A DNA stretch of 64,000 nucleotides from assembly GCF_042477335.2 (NCBI RefSeq), contig NC_091255.1:27258501-27322500 (forward strand), written 5' to 3'. The DNA comes from Ovis canadensis (Eukaryota > Chordata > Mammalia > Artiodactyla > Bovidae). Numbering within the stretch: position 1 is the first letter of the stretch; each line of letters opens with the position of its first letter. This document shows positions 1 through 12,049 of this stretch, piece after piece. The notes beneath the pieces are model-generated. The model saw nothing but the letters and a program-made list of their open reading frames with translations. It was not told where the DNA came from and made no database searches. A program made the translations under genes and the position numbers.

Positions 1-1458
1 CTTGATGAAGAATGGGCTATTTACAGTTTCTAAGCATACCCATACAGTGTGTGTGTGTTTATAAGGGCAAAGAGTAACTTTATAATGAAGAAGCTTGGCT
101 CATCATCTTAATCAAGTTACCAAAGTTAGCATCGTCTACAGCTAGACCATCTAAACTGTGTCATTTGATGGATATAAGGGTACAGCATTACATCTGAATC
201 CCTATCAAGCATGTATAACATAAAGTTAACCAGGAGGAAACGCTAACAAATTCAAACTGAGGAACAGTCTACAAAAATTAGCCAGATGATGTTTCAGAGT
301 GGAAGAGACAAGAGAGACACAACAACAAATTGTAACATGATTCTGGATTGGATTCTTCTGATATAAAGGGCATTACTGGGAAAAATATAAAATTCAAATG
401 GGGCCTCAGAATTAGGTGGTAGTATTAAGGCATCAATGTTAATTTCCTGATTTGGACAGGTATATTGTGGGTAGTGCAATAAACATTTTAATTTGCAGGA
501 GAGGCAGTGAAGTATTCAGGACATGATCAGCAACTTACACTTAAATGGTTCAAGAAACAGACTCTGTGCTTTACTCATAGTTTTTCTGTAAGCTTATGAC
601 TGCTTCAAGATTTTGAAAAAAGATTTAAAATCTGACTGAGCTCTGATTCAATACAGGCTAAACATCAGGTTTGAAGGGGCAGGAGGAGAGTCCAATACAT
701 TTACAACAGCATTTCCATAAGGAACAAGTATCTGAATTTCACACAGACTTACAAGTGTCCGCATATAAACTAGTCACAGGCTGAGGACTCTACTGCCCCT
801 AGTAATAATTCAGCTTTCTGAAATCTGATGCTCAAACTCAGTTTTCAGGAAAGAAAAGTACCTCTGGAACCTACAAAATAATTTTGTTCTGAAACACAAA
901 CAAAAATCCCCTCACTCTTAATTTATAGAGAAGGCCCATGCTCTCTACCCATAAGTGCTAAAGCCCAGCAATCATTTATTATTTAATGAAAGATATAACC
1001 ACATACAAGTAAAATCAAATATGTCTACAAATAATACCTTTTATTTATTCACTTTTCTTTGAAGACTTAAAATCACAAAATTAGTATTATTATACACAAG
1101 AGGAAATTCATAAATTTCTCTACAGCAGGAAACATCAAACTTAAGAATTAAATCACACATAACATGTCCCAACATGCCCCAATTTGTGACAGCCCTTTCC
1201 CAATGTGCATTTCCTCTACACATTAATCAGGCCTCCTCTAGGCAGGAGGATATAATAATCAACCCTTGAGAAAAACGGTCCCTTTCTTCTGACACCAGCA
1301 CTGTAATTTTAAGATTTCTTTCCCATCCTATATAGAGAGTCACACTGACTTGAAGGCTCACTCTGTACACGCATACCTGACCAAAACATCTTTGATGAAC
1401 TTTATGGATATGATCCATAATCTTTTGTCTCAAAAATGCATAATACTACATCTCTAGC
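1..1458. other. intronic sequence, nothing recognised
   Basis: AT-rich single-copy-looking DNA with a short gt-dinucleotide run near 48-58. I see no open frame of convincing length and no repeat family I can name. Confidence 0.5.
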
Positions 1459-1466
1459 TCTTAACC

Positions 1467-2452
1467 TGTTCAGTTCAGTTACATCCGACTCTTTGCGACC
1501 CCACGGATTGCAGCACGCCAGGCCTCCCTGTCTATCACCAACTCCTGGAGTTTACGCAAACTCATGTCTGTTGAGTCGGTGATGCCATCCAACCATCTTG
1601 TCTTCTGTCGTCCCCTTCTCCTCCTGCCTTCAATCTTTCCCAGCATCAGGGTCTTTTCAAATGAGTCAGCTCTTCACATCAGGTGGCCAAAGTATTGGAG
1701 TTTCAGCTTCAGCCCTTCCAATGATTATTTAGGACTGATTTCCTTTAGGATGGACTGGTTGGATCTCCTTGCAGCCCAAGGGACTCTCAAGAGTCTTCTC
1801 CAACACCACAGTTCAAAAGCATCAATTCTTCAGTACTCAGCTTTCTTCACAGTCCAACTCTCACATCCATACATGACCACTGGAAAAACCATAGCCTTGA
1901 CTAGACAGACCTTTGTTGGCAAAGTAATGTCTCTCCTTTTTAATATGCTGTCTAGGTTGGTCATAACTTTTCTCCCAAGGAGCAAACGTCTTTTAATTTC
2001 ATGAGTGCAGTCACCATCTGCAGTGATTCTGGAGCCCCCAAAAATAAAGTCTGACACTGTTTCCACTGTTTCCCCATCTTATTTGTCATGAAGTGATGGG
2101 ACCAGATGTCATGATGTTAGCTTTCTGAATGTTGAGCTTTAAGCCAACTTTTTCACTCTCCTCTTTCACTTTCATCAAGAACCTTTTTAGTAGTTCTTTG
2201 CTTTCTGCCATAAGGGTGGTATCATCTGCATATCTGAGGTTATTGATATTTCTCCCAGCAATCTTGATTCCAGCTTGTGCTTCATCTAGCCCAGCGTTTC
2301 TCATTAGAGTTACATACTCTGCATGTAAGTTAAATAAGTAGGGTGACATTATACAGCCTTAACATATTCCTTTCCCTATTTGGAACCAGTCTGTTGTTCC
2401 ATGTCCAGTTCTAACTGTTGTTTCCTGACCCGCATACAGATTTCTTAACCAG
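1467..2452 (-). mobile_element. BovB LINE fragment (RT region to 3' end), 5'-truncated
   Basis: On the minus strand it contains reverse-transcriptase sequence with the YADD catalytic box (near 2220) and continues to the BovB 3' end (gttcagttca at 1469-1478 is the 3' terminus in reverse). Frame is lost by indels. It is flanked by an 8-bp direct repeat, tcttaacc at 1459-1466 and 2453-2460, which reads as the target-site duplication. It has the same orientation as NF1. Confidence 0.88.
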
Positions 2453-2655
2453 TAGAACCTCAGAAAGCTTCTGAGTGTCTGTCTCCCAGGTTATAATCCT
2501 CAATTGGCTTGAATAAAATTTTCTTTTGTTCTCCACTTGATTGTTAACTGAATTTTCATCTACATGCATTATTACAACAGACTGAGATTTATAATCTAAT
2601 GGGAACTACAATCTAAAAGTATCTGATCCAATATCCTCTAGCATCCCCAAGTTTA

Positions 2656-2939
2656 AAAAATTTTTTATTTATTTTTGGCTGCACTGGGTCTTCATTGCTG
2701 CTCATGGGCTTTCTCTTGTTGTGGAGAGCGAAGGCTACTCTCCAGTTGGGGCGTGCAGGTTTCTCATTGCAGAGGCTTCTCCTGTTGCAAAGCATGGGCT
2801 CTAAGGCCCATGGGCTCAGTAGTCGTGGTGCACGGGCTTATTTTCCCTGTAGCATGAAGAATCTTCCTGGACCAGGGATCGAACTCACGTCCCCTGCATT
2901 GCAAGACAGATTCTTAACCACTGGACCACCAGGGAAATC
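2656..2939 (-). mobile_element. CHR-type tRNA-Glu SINE, near full length
   Basis: Starts with a T-rich tail (tttttatttatttttggctgc) and ends with the reversed tRNA-like head 'ctggaccaccagggaaatc'. The flanks 2635-2655 and 2940-2960 (cctctagcatccccaagttt / cctctagtacccccaacttt) form an aged target-site duplication of about 20 bp. Confidence 0.88.
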
Positions 2940-3330
2940 CCTCTAGTACCCCCAACTTTAAGTTGAAAGTAGAAAACATTGAGCTATTATTTTCTGATTA
3001 AATCTGAAAAATATAAAAAGGACAAAGAAAGTGGGGAAAGTGAAAGAAAGCAGCATTAAAAATGCCAAACTAACAAGCCCAAATGTGGGAAATCTCAACT
3101 TACAATAGAAACAATGTACCAATGTTAATCAAGTACAAGCTTGATTAATCTATACTTCTAAATATATTTGATATACTGGACTGGAAGAAGATGATTCCAC
3201 TGATTGAGCTGGGGGCAGTCAGTGTCTGAAATGGCTCCCAAGGAGCCACACCTCCTGACATTCACACCTCCTACATTCCTACCAGTGTTGGTCATTCTAA
3301 CCACTAGAACACAGCAGACATGATAATGTC

Positions 3331-3382
3331 TCTCTTCTGATGTTAGTAATAGGTTATCTCTTCTGATGTTAGTAATAGGTTA
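3331..3382. repeat. perfect tandem duplication, 26-bp unit x2
   Basis: The unit beginning tctcttctgatgttag and ending taataggtta occurs twice without a mismatch (3331-3356 and 3357-3382), with two more matching bases after it. Absence of divergence suggests a recent event or a variable-number site. Confidence 0.95.
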
Positions 3383-3469
3383 TCAATGATGGAGGATTTC
3401 ATCTCCAACTGGCATGTTTTATCCATCCCTCACATCCCTCAATCCCCACTTCTTCACTGCTTGCTCTAC

Positions 3470-3785
3470 AGGAAGCCAAAAGCCACGTCATGAGGACACT
3501 CAGGAAGCCTACAGAGAGGTCCACATGGCAAAGAACTAAGGTCTCCTGCCAACAATCAGGGGGGTGAACTTAGAAGCACATCCTCCTGCCAGTATTTCAG
3601 ATGCCTGCAAGTGCAGCCAACAGCTTGTCTGCAACCTCAAGAGAGACACTGAACCAGAGGCACCGAGGCACTCAGCTAAGTCACTCTCATAGTCCTGACC
3701 CACAGAAACTGTGAGATAATAAATGTCTGTTGTTTTAAGCTGCTAAGTTTTGAGGTAATTTGTTTTGCAGCAATAGATAACGAAT
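3470..3785 (+). mobile_element. MLT1-type (ERVL-MaLR) solo LTR remnant
   Basis: The 3' part has the characteristic ending: 'actgtgagataataaatg', then 'ttgttttaagctgctaag' and 'tttgttttgcagcaatag'. The upstream part is diverged. No internal retroviral sequence is seen next to it. Confidence 0.7.
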
Positions 3786-4094
3786 GTGTTGTAGATCTAA
3801 GTGCTGAGGGTTAAAGAGCACCAATCACAGCTCCCCAAGAGAAAACAACTAAAGACTCTGTCCTAACAGATCATTGCTGGCTAGAGAAAAGGTATATGAA
3901 AAGGGGAATATTTAAATTCTAATCAAAAGACCACTCCCAATTCCCCTGAAGGAGCACAACCGAGCAAATGCCTTAGTAAGGAAAAAAGCAGAGTATTTCT
4001 TGCATATGAAATCCCACATCCTTCCTAGCTTCTTGGTTACCTGGAATTTCTATTACCCATTTCAGTTTTTTTTTTAAGACTAGGTAAGTACTTT

Positions 4095-4170
4095 CTATAT
4101 GTCAAACACTATGCTGGGTGCTGGAGATAAAAGCATTAAGCAGTTAAGCGTGATCTCTGCCTTAGCAATA
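4095..4170 (+). repeat. L2 LINE trace
   Basis: The phrase 'tcaaacactatgctgggtgctggagataaaagcatt' resembles the L2 3' end. Diverged and short. Confidence 0.5.
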
Positions 4171-4719
4171 CTTTTCAAACAGCAACATTTCTATACTGTG
4201 AGGGAAATTTTTAGTAATAAAAGATTCTATGGACGTATTGTCTTATTGTACCATTAACACAAAACTTTTACTTTTATAAAGTAAATGCTAATAATCAAAT
4301 GTCTTTTCTATCATCCAATATATCAATATTCTACAAACAACAGAATTATTAGCTAACATGTACCTGGCACAAGTACCAGGCACTACACATATTCTACACT
4401 TCGTTTACTCTCACAATTATTTTTATTAATCTCACAATTATTTTTATCCTGATTAAGATCTTTAACCTCTTTCTTTGCCACTCTCTCATTTCCCCACCAC
4501 TTTCCTCATTCATACTTTCAGGGGTATCATCCCTGACCCAGAGCAGATGTCCCATATATGAATGCTCTGTGAGCCTCCAACAACTATAATTAAACAACTA
4601 AATGATAAGTTGTTTAATATCCATCCTTATGTAAGAATGCAAGTCCCATGGGAGCAGGGAAGTCTCTTTCTTATAACCTATGTTATTCCCTGGGATTAAA
4701 AGTTTTAAAAGGCAATTAA

Positions 4720-5041
4720 TAGGACTTCCCGGTGGCTCAGTGGATAAGAATCCACCTCCTAACCCAGGAGACACAGGTTCAATCCCTGGTCCAGGAAGAT
4801 TCCACATGCCACAGAGCAACTAAGCCCGTGGGCCACAACTTCTGAGTCTACTCTCTAGAGTCTGAGAGTCGCAACTACTGAGCCCGTGTGCTCCACTACT
4901 GAAGCCCATGGGCCTAGAGCTCATGCTCCACTGCAACGAGAATCCCACGCACCACACCCATAGAGGAGCCTCTGCTCTCCACAACTAGAGCAAGTCCATA
5001 CACCGCAACAGAGACCCAATGCAAACAAAACCAAAATGAAC
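4720..5041 (+). mobile_element. CHR-type tRNA-Glu SINE, full length
   Basis: Head 'gacttcccggtggctcagtgg' with tRNA A- and B-box-like parts, then the 'actgagcccgtgtgctccac' body and an A-rich tail. Bounded by a 17-bp target-site duplication with one mismatch, 4703-4719 and 5042-5058 (ttttaaaagNcaattaa). Confidence 0.92.
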
Positions 5042-5058
5042 TTTTAAAAGTCAATTAA

Positions 5059-5804
5059 CAAATGCTTGCTGAATAAAAGAATGAACTAGTGTGTTAACAC
5101 TCCTGTCTCCCTTAGCAACAACCTCTTTATTACTTAATGCAGTGTTCTTCAAATTATGGTCCAAGAACAATAGGTGGCTCCTGCTAGTCTACTACCCAGT
5201 CAATAGATAGTTAAGGGACTTCAGAGGAAAACCCAATTAACCATTTCCTTCATCTATATTTCACAAATTTGAACCATAAAATAATATTGCCACAATAATC
5301 CTACTACTTCCTAGTTGAATGAAAACCTCCAAACCATAAACCACCAGCCCCCTTCATCTGCATGTCAGAATCGTGGAACCAGACATATATCTTCCCAGGT
5401 AAGCAACTGGGCAGTATTTTTCTGGAGAAACTAGATGCCCAAAGAAAATACTTACATTTGGAGAGCTTCCAACAATGAGCTAGTTTGCCACCAACTCACC
5501 CTACAGTAAAGATGATATGCATGAGCTTCCAATTGTCTCACATTTAAGAATAAATATTCAAAGTAGGAACAGACAACCTAGAATCACCAGACACAAAGAA
5601 GCCTTGCTAGCAAGAAAGAAAGGGGATCAAGTAAACACACACAAATTAATTCTCAGGGGAAAAAAAAGAGGATTGAGAAGAAAACTTCACACACAAAAAA
5701 AGTTAATCATTGACATCCTAAAAGACATCAGGAAAGATTTTAAAGGGTGCAATTTTAAAAAGAGCAAACAAGAATAAAAAAGAACATTGGGAAAGTTAAA
5801 TATG
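5059..5804. other. intronic sequence, nothing recognised
   Basis: AT-rich sequence without a nameable repeat. An open frame at 5517-5777 is lysine-rich low-complexity sequence without domain features. Confidence 0.4.
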
Positions 5805-6340
5805 AGTGTGTGTCATGAGCCCCCAAGACTAACCCCAGGTTCGGTAGTATGCTATAAGGACTCACAGGACGTGACAGAGTCACATTCACAGCTGTGATTT
5901 ATTACAGCAGAAGGACACAAAGCAAAACCAGCAAAAGGAAAAGGTATAAAATCCAGAGGAAATCAGACGCGAGCTTCCAAGGGACCTCTCCCAGCAGAGT
6001 CAGACAGAGCAGGCTAAACTGCTCCAGCAACGGGGCGTGACTACATATGTAAAATATTGTCTACCGGGGAAGTTCATGAGAGACCCAGTGCTCACGGTTT
6101 TTACTGGGGCTACTTTCTGCCCACCCATACTAAATTACAGACACTCAGATGGAGAGCAGGTGTTCAGCATAAATCTTGTTTTGAACAGTTTAAGCACAGT
6201 GAATCACTCTTATTGAGGAATGGTGGGAACCCTTCCAAACCCAAGGTACCAGACACCAGCCAAGGGCCAACTTTGAATCAGACCTTTCTAAGGATAACAG
6301 TTCTCAGGCTTGCTATGTTAACTCTGTACAAATAGAAAAA
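5805..6340 (-). mobile_element. old endogenous retroviral LTR (antisense), family uncertain
   Basis: The run 'gtatgctataaggactcacagg ... gtgatttattacagcagaagg ... ctctcccagcagagtc ... ttgtctaccggggaagttcatgagagac' resembles a known mammalian LTR in reverse orientation. I recall the MER21 group, but the family assignment is from memory. No intact retroviral gene is present. Confidence 0.5.
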
Positions 6341-6344
6341 ATAA

Positions 6345-7860
6345 AAAGGTAAACAGTTGGAAGATATAGTCAAGATACAGTCAACATTCTCTAGGAAATA
6401 AGAGAAAATAGGAGAGGAAAACAGTTTTTTAAAAAATCACAAGATCAATTCCAAAATGTGAGAAAAGGAGGGAGGAAAAAAATGAATGTGGAAGAAAGAA
6501 ATTACCAAAGAAATATCTCAGATCTGAAGAACATGAGTCTCCAAACTGAAAAAGACCCATTAGGTATCCAACTGTGTTAATGCTGAACTGCACAATAGCA
6601 AGGACTAAGGAAAAAAATCCCAAGGACTTCCAGAAGAGAAAAAATTTAAAAAGTAGCTCACAACATTATAGGAACCAGAATGTCATTAGATTTAGCAATA
6701 ATTCCATGATAAACCAGAAGACAATTAAGAAATGATTTCAAAATTCTGAGAAAATTTATTTTCCTTCTAGAACTTAATATTCAGATAAATTATCAAGTAA
6801 TAAAAAGGTAAGATAAAGGTATTCTCAAACATTCAGAATCTCAAAATTGATCTCTTCTTCACCTTTTTATTCAGCAAGCTGCGGAAGATGTGCTACAAAC
6901 TAATGGGATCCACAAAACAGGGAAACCAACATAGGAAAGGAGCATGGGAATTTCCAAAAGGAAAATGAAGGAAGAATCTCAGGCTGAGAGCTAGGCACCT
7001 GGCCCAACAAGCAGTCAATCCTAAACAGGAGAATGGGAGGAAGTCCTCTGGAAAAACAATTTCAATGGATAGATTAATAGACTTCACTGTGTGAAAACAG
7101 TACTGAAAGAATGTTAATAATATGAAGAATGAGCAACAGGTAAACCAAAAACACCAGGGCTTCCCTGATGGCTCAGACGGTAAAGGATCCGCCTACAACG
7201 CAAAAGAACTGGGTTCGATCCCTTCGTTGGGATGATCCGCTGGAGGAGGGCATGGCAAGCCACTCCACTGTTCTTGCCTAGAGAATCCCCATGGATAGAG
7301 GAGCCTGGCGGGCTACAGTCCATGGGGTCACAATGAGTCAGACATGAGCGACTAAGCACAGCACACATAACTGGTAGAGCTCCAAGAAGACAGTTAAATG
7401 ATATATTTAACATACTGAAAGAAAAACAAATGCCTAGAATTCTATACATCCAATAAAACTATCATTCAAGAATAAGGGGCAAACAAAGACACTGACATTG
7501 AAAGACACTGAATGAAAGGAAAATAAGGGCCATTACCACAAGAACCTTCATCAAAGGAAATTCTTAAAAATATGCTGCAAGCAGAAAAAAAATGAACCCA
7601 GAAAGTCTGAGATAAGAAAGGAAAAGTTGAACAAATAGCCACATAATAAAATGACAACATACAGGTAATCACAATGACTACCAATGGTCCAAACTTTCCA
7701 CTTAGAAGGAAAAATAATACATATGTGCTGTTTATAAGAGATGGACTAACATAAGGGGAAAAAAAGATAAGTGATCAAAGAATGGGAAAAGATTTACCAA
7801 GCAAAAATAAAACAAAACTAGAGCAAACAAAGACAAAAAGCACTAAAAATAAAGAGGATT
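6345..7860 (+). mobile_element. old L1 (L1M-type) 3' region, interrupted by a Bov-tA SINE
   Basis: Two stretches resemble L1M 3' sequence: 6700-7100 (for example 'caagctgcggaagatgtgctacaaac') and 7380-7700 ('ctgaaagaaaaacaaatgcctagaattctatacatcc', 'caaaggaaattcttaaaaatatgctgcaagc'). No usable reading frame remains. They may be one element or two. Confidence 0.6.
7158..7362 (+). mobile_element. Bov-tA SINE inside the old L1
   Basis: tRNA-like head 'ggcttccctgatggctcag', then 'catggcaagccactccac', 'ggagcctggcgggctacagtccatggggtcac' and the BovB-like end 'gagcgactaagcac'. Confidence 0.88.
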
Positions 7861-7873
7861 GCTACATAATTGT

Positions 7874-8574
7874 AAAGTGAAAGAGGAGAGTGAAAAAGTT
7901 GGCTTAAAGCTCAACATTCAAAAAACTAAGATCATGGCATCTGGTCCCATGACTTTATGGCAAATAGATGGGGAAACAATGGAAACAGTCAGAGACTTTA
8001 TTTTCAGGGGCCCCAAAATCACTGCAGATGGTGACTGCAGCCATGAAATTAAAAGATGCTTGCCCCTTAGAAGAAAAGCTATGACCAACCTAAACAGCAT
8101 ATAAAAAAGCAGAAACATTACTTTAACAACAAAGGTCCATCTGGTCAAAGCTATGGTTTTTCCAGTAGTCATGTATGGATGTGAGAGTTGGACTATAAAG
8201 AAAGCTGAGTGCGGAAGAATTCATGCTTTTGACTGCGGTGTTGGAAAAGACTCGAGAGTCCCTTGGACTGCAAGGAGATCAAACCAGTCAATCCTAAAGG
8301 AAATCAGTCCTGATATTCATTGGAAGGACTGATGCTGAAGCTCCAATACTTTGGCCACCTGATGCAAAGAACTGACTCACTGGAAAAGACCTCGATGCTG
8401 GGAAAGATTGAAGGCAGGAGGAGAAGGGGACAACAGAGGATGAGATGGTTGGATGGCATCACCGATTCAGTGGACACAAGTGTGAGCAAGCTCCTGGAGT
8501 TAGTGATTGTCAGGGAAGCCTGGCGTGCTGCAGTCCACAGGGCTGCAAAAAGTCAGACATGACTGATCAACTGA
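7874..8574 (+). mobile_element. BovB LINE 3' fragment, 5'-truncated
   Basis: Begins abruptly at 'aaagtgaaagaggagag' within the RT-region coding sequence and runs through 'aacattcaaaaaactaag', 'gccacctgatgcaaag' and 'aagattgaaggcaggagg' to the 3' end 'catgactgatcaactgaag'. Stops and shifts break the frame. It is opposite in orientation to NF1. The 5' truncation point is the same as that of the copy at 33777. Confidence 0.88.
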
Positions 8575-8699
8575 AGATTCAAAATTTAAAAATTCAAGAT
8601 TCAAATCACTTAGAGGATATCATTTTAAAATCCCTATGTGCCTAATAAACACACACACAAAACTGACACATAAAACAAGAAAGTTATAAAGTCCTTCTG

Positions 8700-8975
8700 C
8701 AAAAGAACTAGCTAGTAAAGAACTGAGGCCTCTAGCCATCAGCTGTGTAAATGACCAGGTCAGAAGTAAATCTTCCAGGTCCAGTCAAGCTTTCAGGTGA
8801 GTGTAGTACAGCAAAGAGCTTGACTACAACTTCATGAAAGACTGTGAGCTAGAAACATCTACCTAAGCTGCTACTGGATTTCTAACACACAGAAATGTTA
8901 TGAGATAATAAATGCTTGTGGTCCAAAGTTGCTACATTTGGGGGAATTTGTTACACAGCAATAAATAACTATTAT
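8700..8975 (+). mobile_element. MLT1-type LTR remnant
   Basis: Diverged LTR ending with 'atgttatgagataataaatg', then 'gttgctacatttggggg' and 'aatttgttacacagcaataaataac', the usual MLT1 3' pattern. Confidence 0.65.
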
Positions 8976-9240
8976 AATACTCAAATTCATAAAGCAAACT
9001 TCAAATGTGAAAGCACTGGTATCACACAAATCATATTCACTGGCCACAGGACATTAAGATAAAAATTAACAACCAGAAGAAAACTAGAGAAACACTCTGG
9101 ATGAGTGAGCTATAACTAAAAGAGCATTTAATAATAACACATTTTTAATTTTAAATTGAGATTTTTTTCTAAAATGATTGCTCAAGGAACTCCAAACATT
9201 GATTTTTTTCTTTTAAATAGCCAAATGCCTAGGCTTCACT

Positions 9241-9480
9241 GCTACTGCTGCTAAGTCGCTTCAGTCGTGTCCAACTCTGTGCGACCCCACAGACAGCAGC
9301 CCACCAGGCTCCCTCATCCCTAGGATTCTCCAGGCAAGAACACTGGAGTGGGCTGCCATTTAACAATGCATGAAAGTGAAAAGTGAAAGTGAAGTCGCTC
9401 AGTCGTGTCCAACCCTCAGCGACCCCATGGACTGCAGCCTTCCAGGCTCCTCCGTCCATGGGATTTTCCAGGCAAGAGTA
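9241..9480 (-). mobile_element. BovA2-type dimeric SINE
   Basis: Two BovA units in reverse orientation ('ctgctgctaagtcgcttcagtcgtg' and 'gaagtcgctcagtcgtgtccaacc') joined by 'atgaaagtgaaaagtgaaagtg'. Flanked by cttcact at 9234-9240 and 9481-9487. Confidence 0.88.
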
Positions 9481-9603
9481 CTTCACTAGCCCAATCTTAA
9501 AGGGAAATATTTCCCCTCCCTCAAGCAAATTTGGCCTAATTCTTATTCTCAATTATTGGGAAGTAAATTACTTCTTTGATGTCTCGTGCTTTATCTTAAG
9601 GTG

Positions 9604-9695
9604 TTAGTCACTCAGTAGTGTCCAACTCTTTGCAACCCGATGAACAGCAGCCTGCCAGGTTCCTCTGTCAATGGGATTGCCCAGGCCAGAAAAGA
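9604..9695 (-). mobile_element. BovA SINE fragment
   Basis: 'gttagtcactcagtagtgtccaactc' through 'gggattgcccaggcc'; truncated. Confidence 0.8.
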
Positions 9696-10337
9696 GATGA
9701 AAATTCTGCAATCTATTCCATAATAGCCATATTTGTTAAATTTTAAAATTTTTTCCAAAAAAATTTAAATAAAATTATCATCCAAAAAGACTGCCCAAAA
9801 TATGCCAAGAGTCAGAGCTTAGCACACTTTTTGGCCTTAGGTTACATATACCTAAGAATGCAGGTTATAGCACAGTATGCAATTTCTGCAGAGTTTTACA
9901 GTACTGATTAATTCTCACATCTGAAACCTAAAGATGAAAAAACCACTTCAAAAATCCCTATCAAAATGAAATACAGGAAACTGGTAAAAACAAAATAGAT
10001 TTTTAAAGTATGTGAATTATTTGGGAAATTGTTACTGACAAACCTGGAGTATGGACCATGTATTAAACAAAACAGTACTGTTATCAAAGTTAAATCTTCT
10101 GACTTCAGTAACTGTACTATAGCTAAGTAAGAGAAGTCCTTACTTATTAAGACACTGAAGTATTTAGAAATAAAGGAACATGATGCCTACAACTTACTGT
10201 CAGATGCCACCTCTGCATACAAAAGAAAAAAAGAATATATGTGTGTATCTTTATATTATATACACACAAGTATATAGACACATATGGATAGAAAGAGATA
10301 ACAAATAGTAAAACATACAGAAAGAAAAATATAAACA

Positions 10338-10486
10338 GCCAGTTGTTGTTGTTCAGTCGCTAAGTCATGTCTGACTGCAACCCCATGAACTGCAGCAAAC
10401 CAGGCTTCCCTATCCTTCACTATTTCTGGAGTTTGCTCAAACCCATGTCCACTGACCCAGTGATGTTATCTAATCATCTCATCTGG
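10338..10486 (-). mobile_element. BovB 3' end fragment
   Basis: 'gttgttgttcagtcgctaagtcatgtctgac' to 'aatcatctcatc', matching the extreme BovB 3' end in reverse, with short deletions. Confidence 0.8.
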
Positions 10487-10871
10487 GTAAAGACTATACG
10501 GGACTTTTTATACTACTGTTGCAACTTTTTCTGTAAGTTTTAAATTATTCAAAATTCTAAAAGTGTATAGGTAACATTGGCAGCCCCAGAATTCCAATGT
10601 AGTGTTTATGTACCAGAACAATTTGCCTCCAGGTCATCATTTTAGCTAGTATTTAAATTATATTCGCTTGTAAAAATTATTTTCCTAATACAGTTATTTT
10701 AAACCATCAACCAAATGTCTAAATCAACTTATTTTTCTAGTTATATGATGCATGCAGTTAGTGTTAAAAATGAAGACAGACATCCAAACAGAGTCCAAAC
10801 AGGCACAGATAAATGTTTAAGATGTTTACCTCTGGTGGTCACATTTTTAAAGAACATATTAACAAAATATT

Positions 10872-11003
10872 AATGACTTTCTTAACTCACTATGCATATG
10901 AGTTTGAGCAAGCTCCAGGAGCTGGTGATGGACAGGGAAACCTGGCATGCTACGGTCCATGGGGTCGCAAAGAGTCAGACACGACTGAGCAACTGAACTG
11001 ATA
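10872..11003 (+). mobile_element. very short BovB 3' end insertion with target-site duplication
   Basis: Only about 130 bp of the BovB 3' end ('tgagtttgagcaagctcc' to 'gactgagcaactgaactg'). A perfect 11-bp duplication, aacaaaatatt, flanks it at 10861-10871 and 11004-11014, showing true insertion by reverse transcription with early 5' truncation. Confidence 0.9.
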
Positions 11004-11825
11004 AACAAAATATTCTTCTACAATTCACAAATTATAAATTTTAATAAATTTTAACTGTGGAAGATAAGTCAGAACAGTCTTTGAAGAATCCAATCCAGGT
11101 TTCACCTCTTACCTGAGGCTGAGAAAAGATTTTTTGAACGGCAACAATTCTGTGCGTTGGTTATAAAAGGACATTTAAAATAATCCTAAACTCATTCCAG
11201 GGAAGGAGAGGCTTTTCAAATAACAGAGTTCAAGAACCTGGCACTGTGCTGAGCTTACTACTTAGTTCAAGCCAGAAGCCTGAGCTCTTTAGTCATGTAC
11301 CAATGGCCATTTATTAATACCAGGCTGAATGAAAGAGAATTTCATTCATAAAAATAGAAAGCAAAAGATCAAAATAAACTTGGAATCATCACGAAGAGGC
11401 AAAGAAGAGGGTCATTCTATTAGCTGTTGTAATTCGTCTGCGTTACCTAGGAAATAAAGGACTACTGATACATAAGGACAGGGAGGACTCTGGAAGCCCA
11501 AGGATTCTCTGATATATCTCTTATACACGTGTAATAGTAAAAGTTAATGGAAAATACACACACACAAAGTAACATGTGAATAGGAAGATTTGGGTTACCT
11601 CACCAACTGAGGTCCTGTATGAGGGCAAAGGAAACATGGAAAGAGCAGTAGAAGAAACTAGTTATAATGATGAATTTACAATTATTCAACTAGTTAACAA
11701 AAGCAAAGTCTACAGCAGTTACATATATATATTCTTTTCTTACTACAGAAGATTTTGCATGAATGTATAAACCAATTTCTTCTCTCTTCTTCTCAATATG
11801 TTATACAAATTTTATTAGTATAATT

Positions 11826-12024
11826 TAACTGGCTCAGTGGTAAAGAATCCACTTGCCAATGCAGGAGACATGGGTTCGACCCCTAGATCAGTAAGATCCC
11901 CTGAAGAAGGAAATGGCATCCAACTCCAGTATTCCTGCCTGGGAAATCCCATGGGCAGAGCCTGGCAGGCTATATTCCATGGGGTCACAGAAGAGTTGGA
12001 CACGACTTAGGAACTAAACAACAA
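11826..12024 (+). mobile_element. Bov-tA SINE
   Basis: Lacks the first head bases and starts at 'aactggctcagtggtaaag'. It continues through 'ggaaatggcatccaactcc' to 'gttggacacgacttaggaac' and a short caa-rich tail. Confidence 0.86.
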
Positions 12025-12049
12025 CAAACAACTTTACAATTTAGCCTTT

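Noticed and set aside
1564-2004. 146-residue plus-strand open frame
   Set aside because: It is the antisense of a BovB 3' region; the same frame recurs wherever BovB lies in reverse.
4720-5041. tRNA gene suggested by the tRNA-like SINE heads
   Set aside because: The A- and B-box-like parts are those of tRNA-Glu-derived SINEs, followed by SINE bodies, A-rich tails and target duplications; no cloverleaf-complete tRNA seen.
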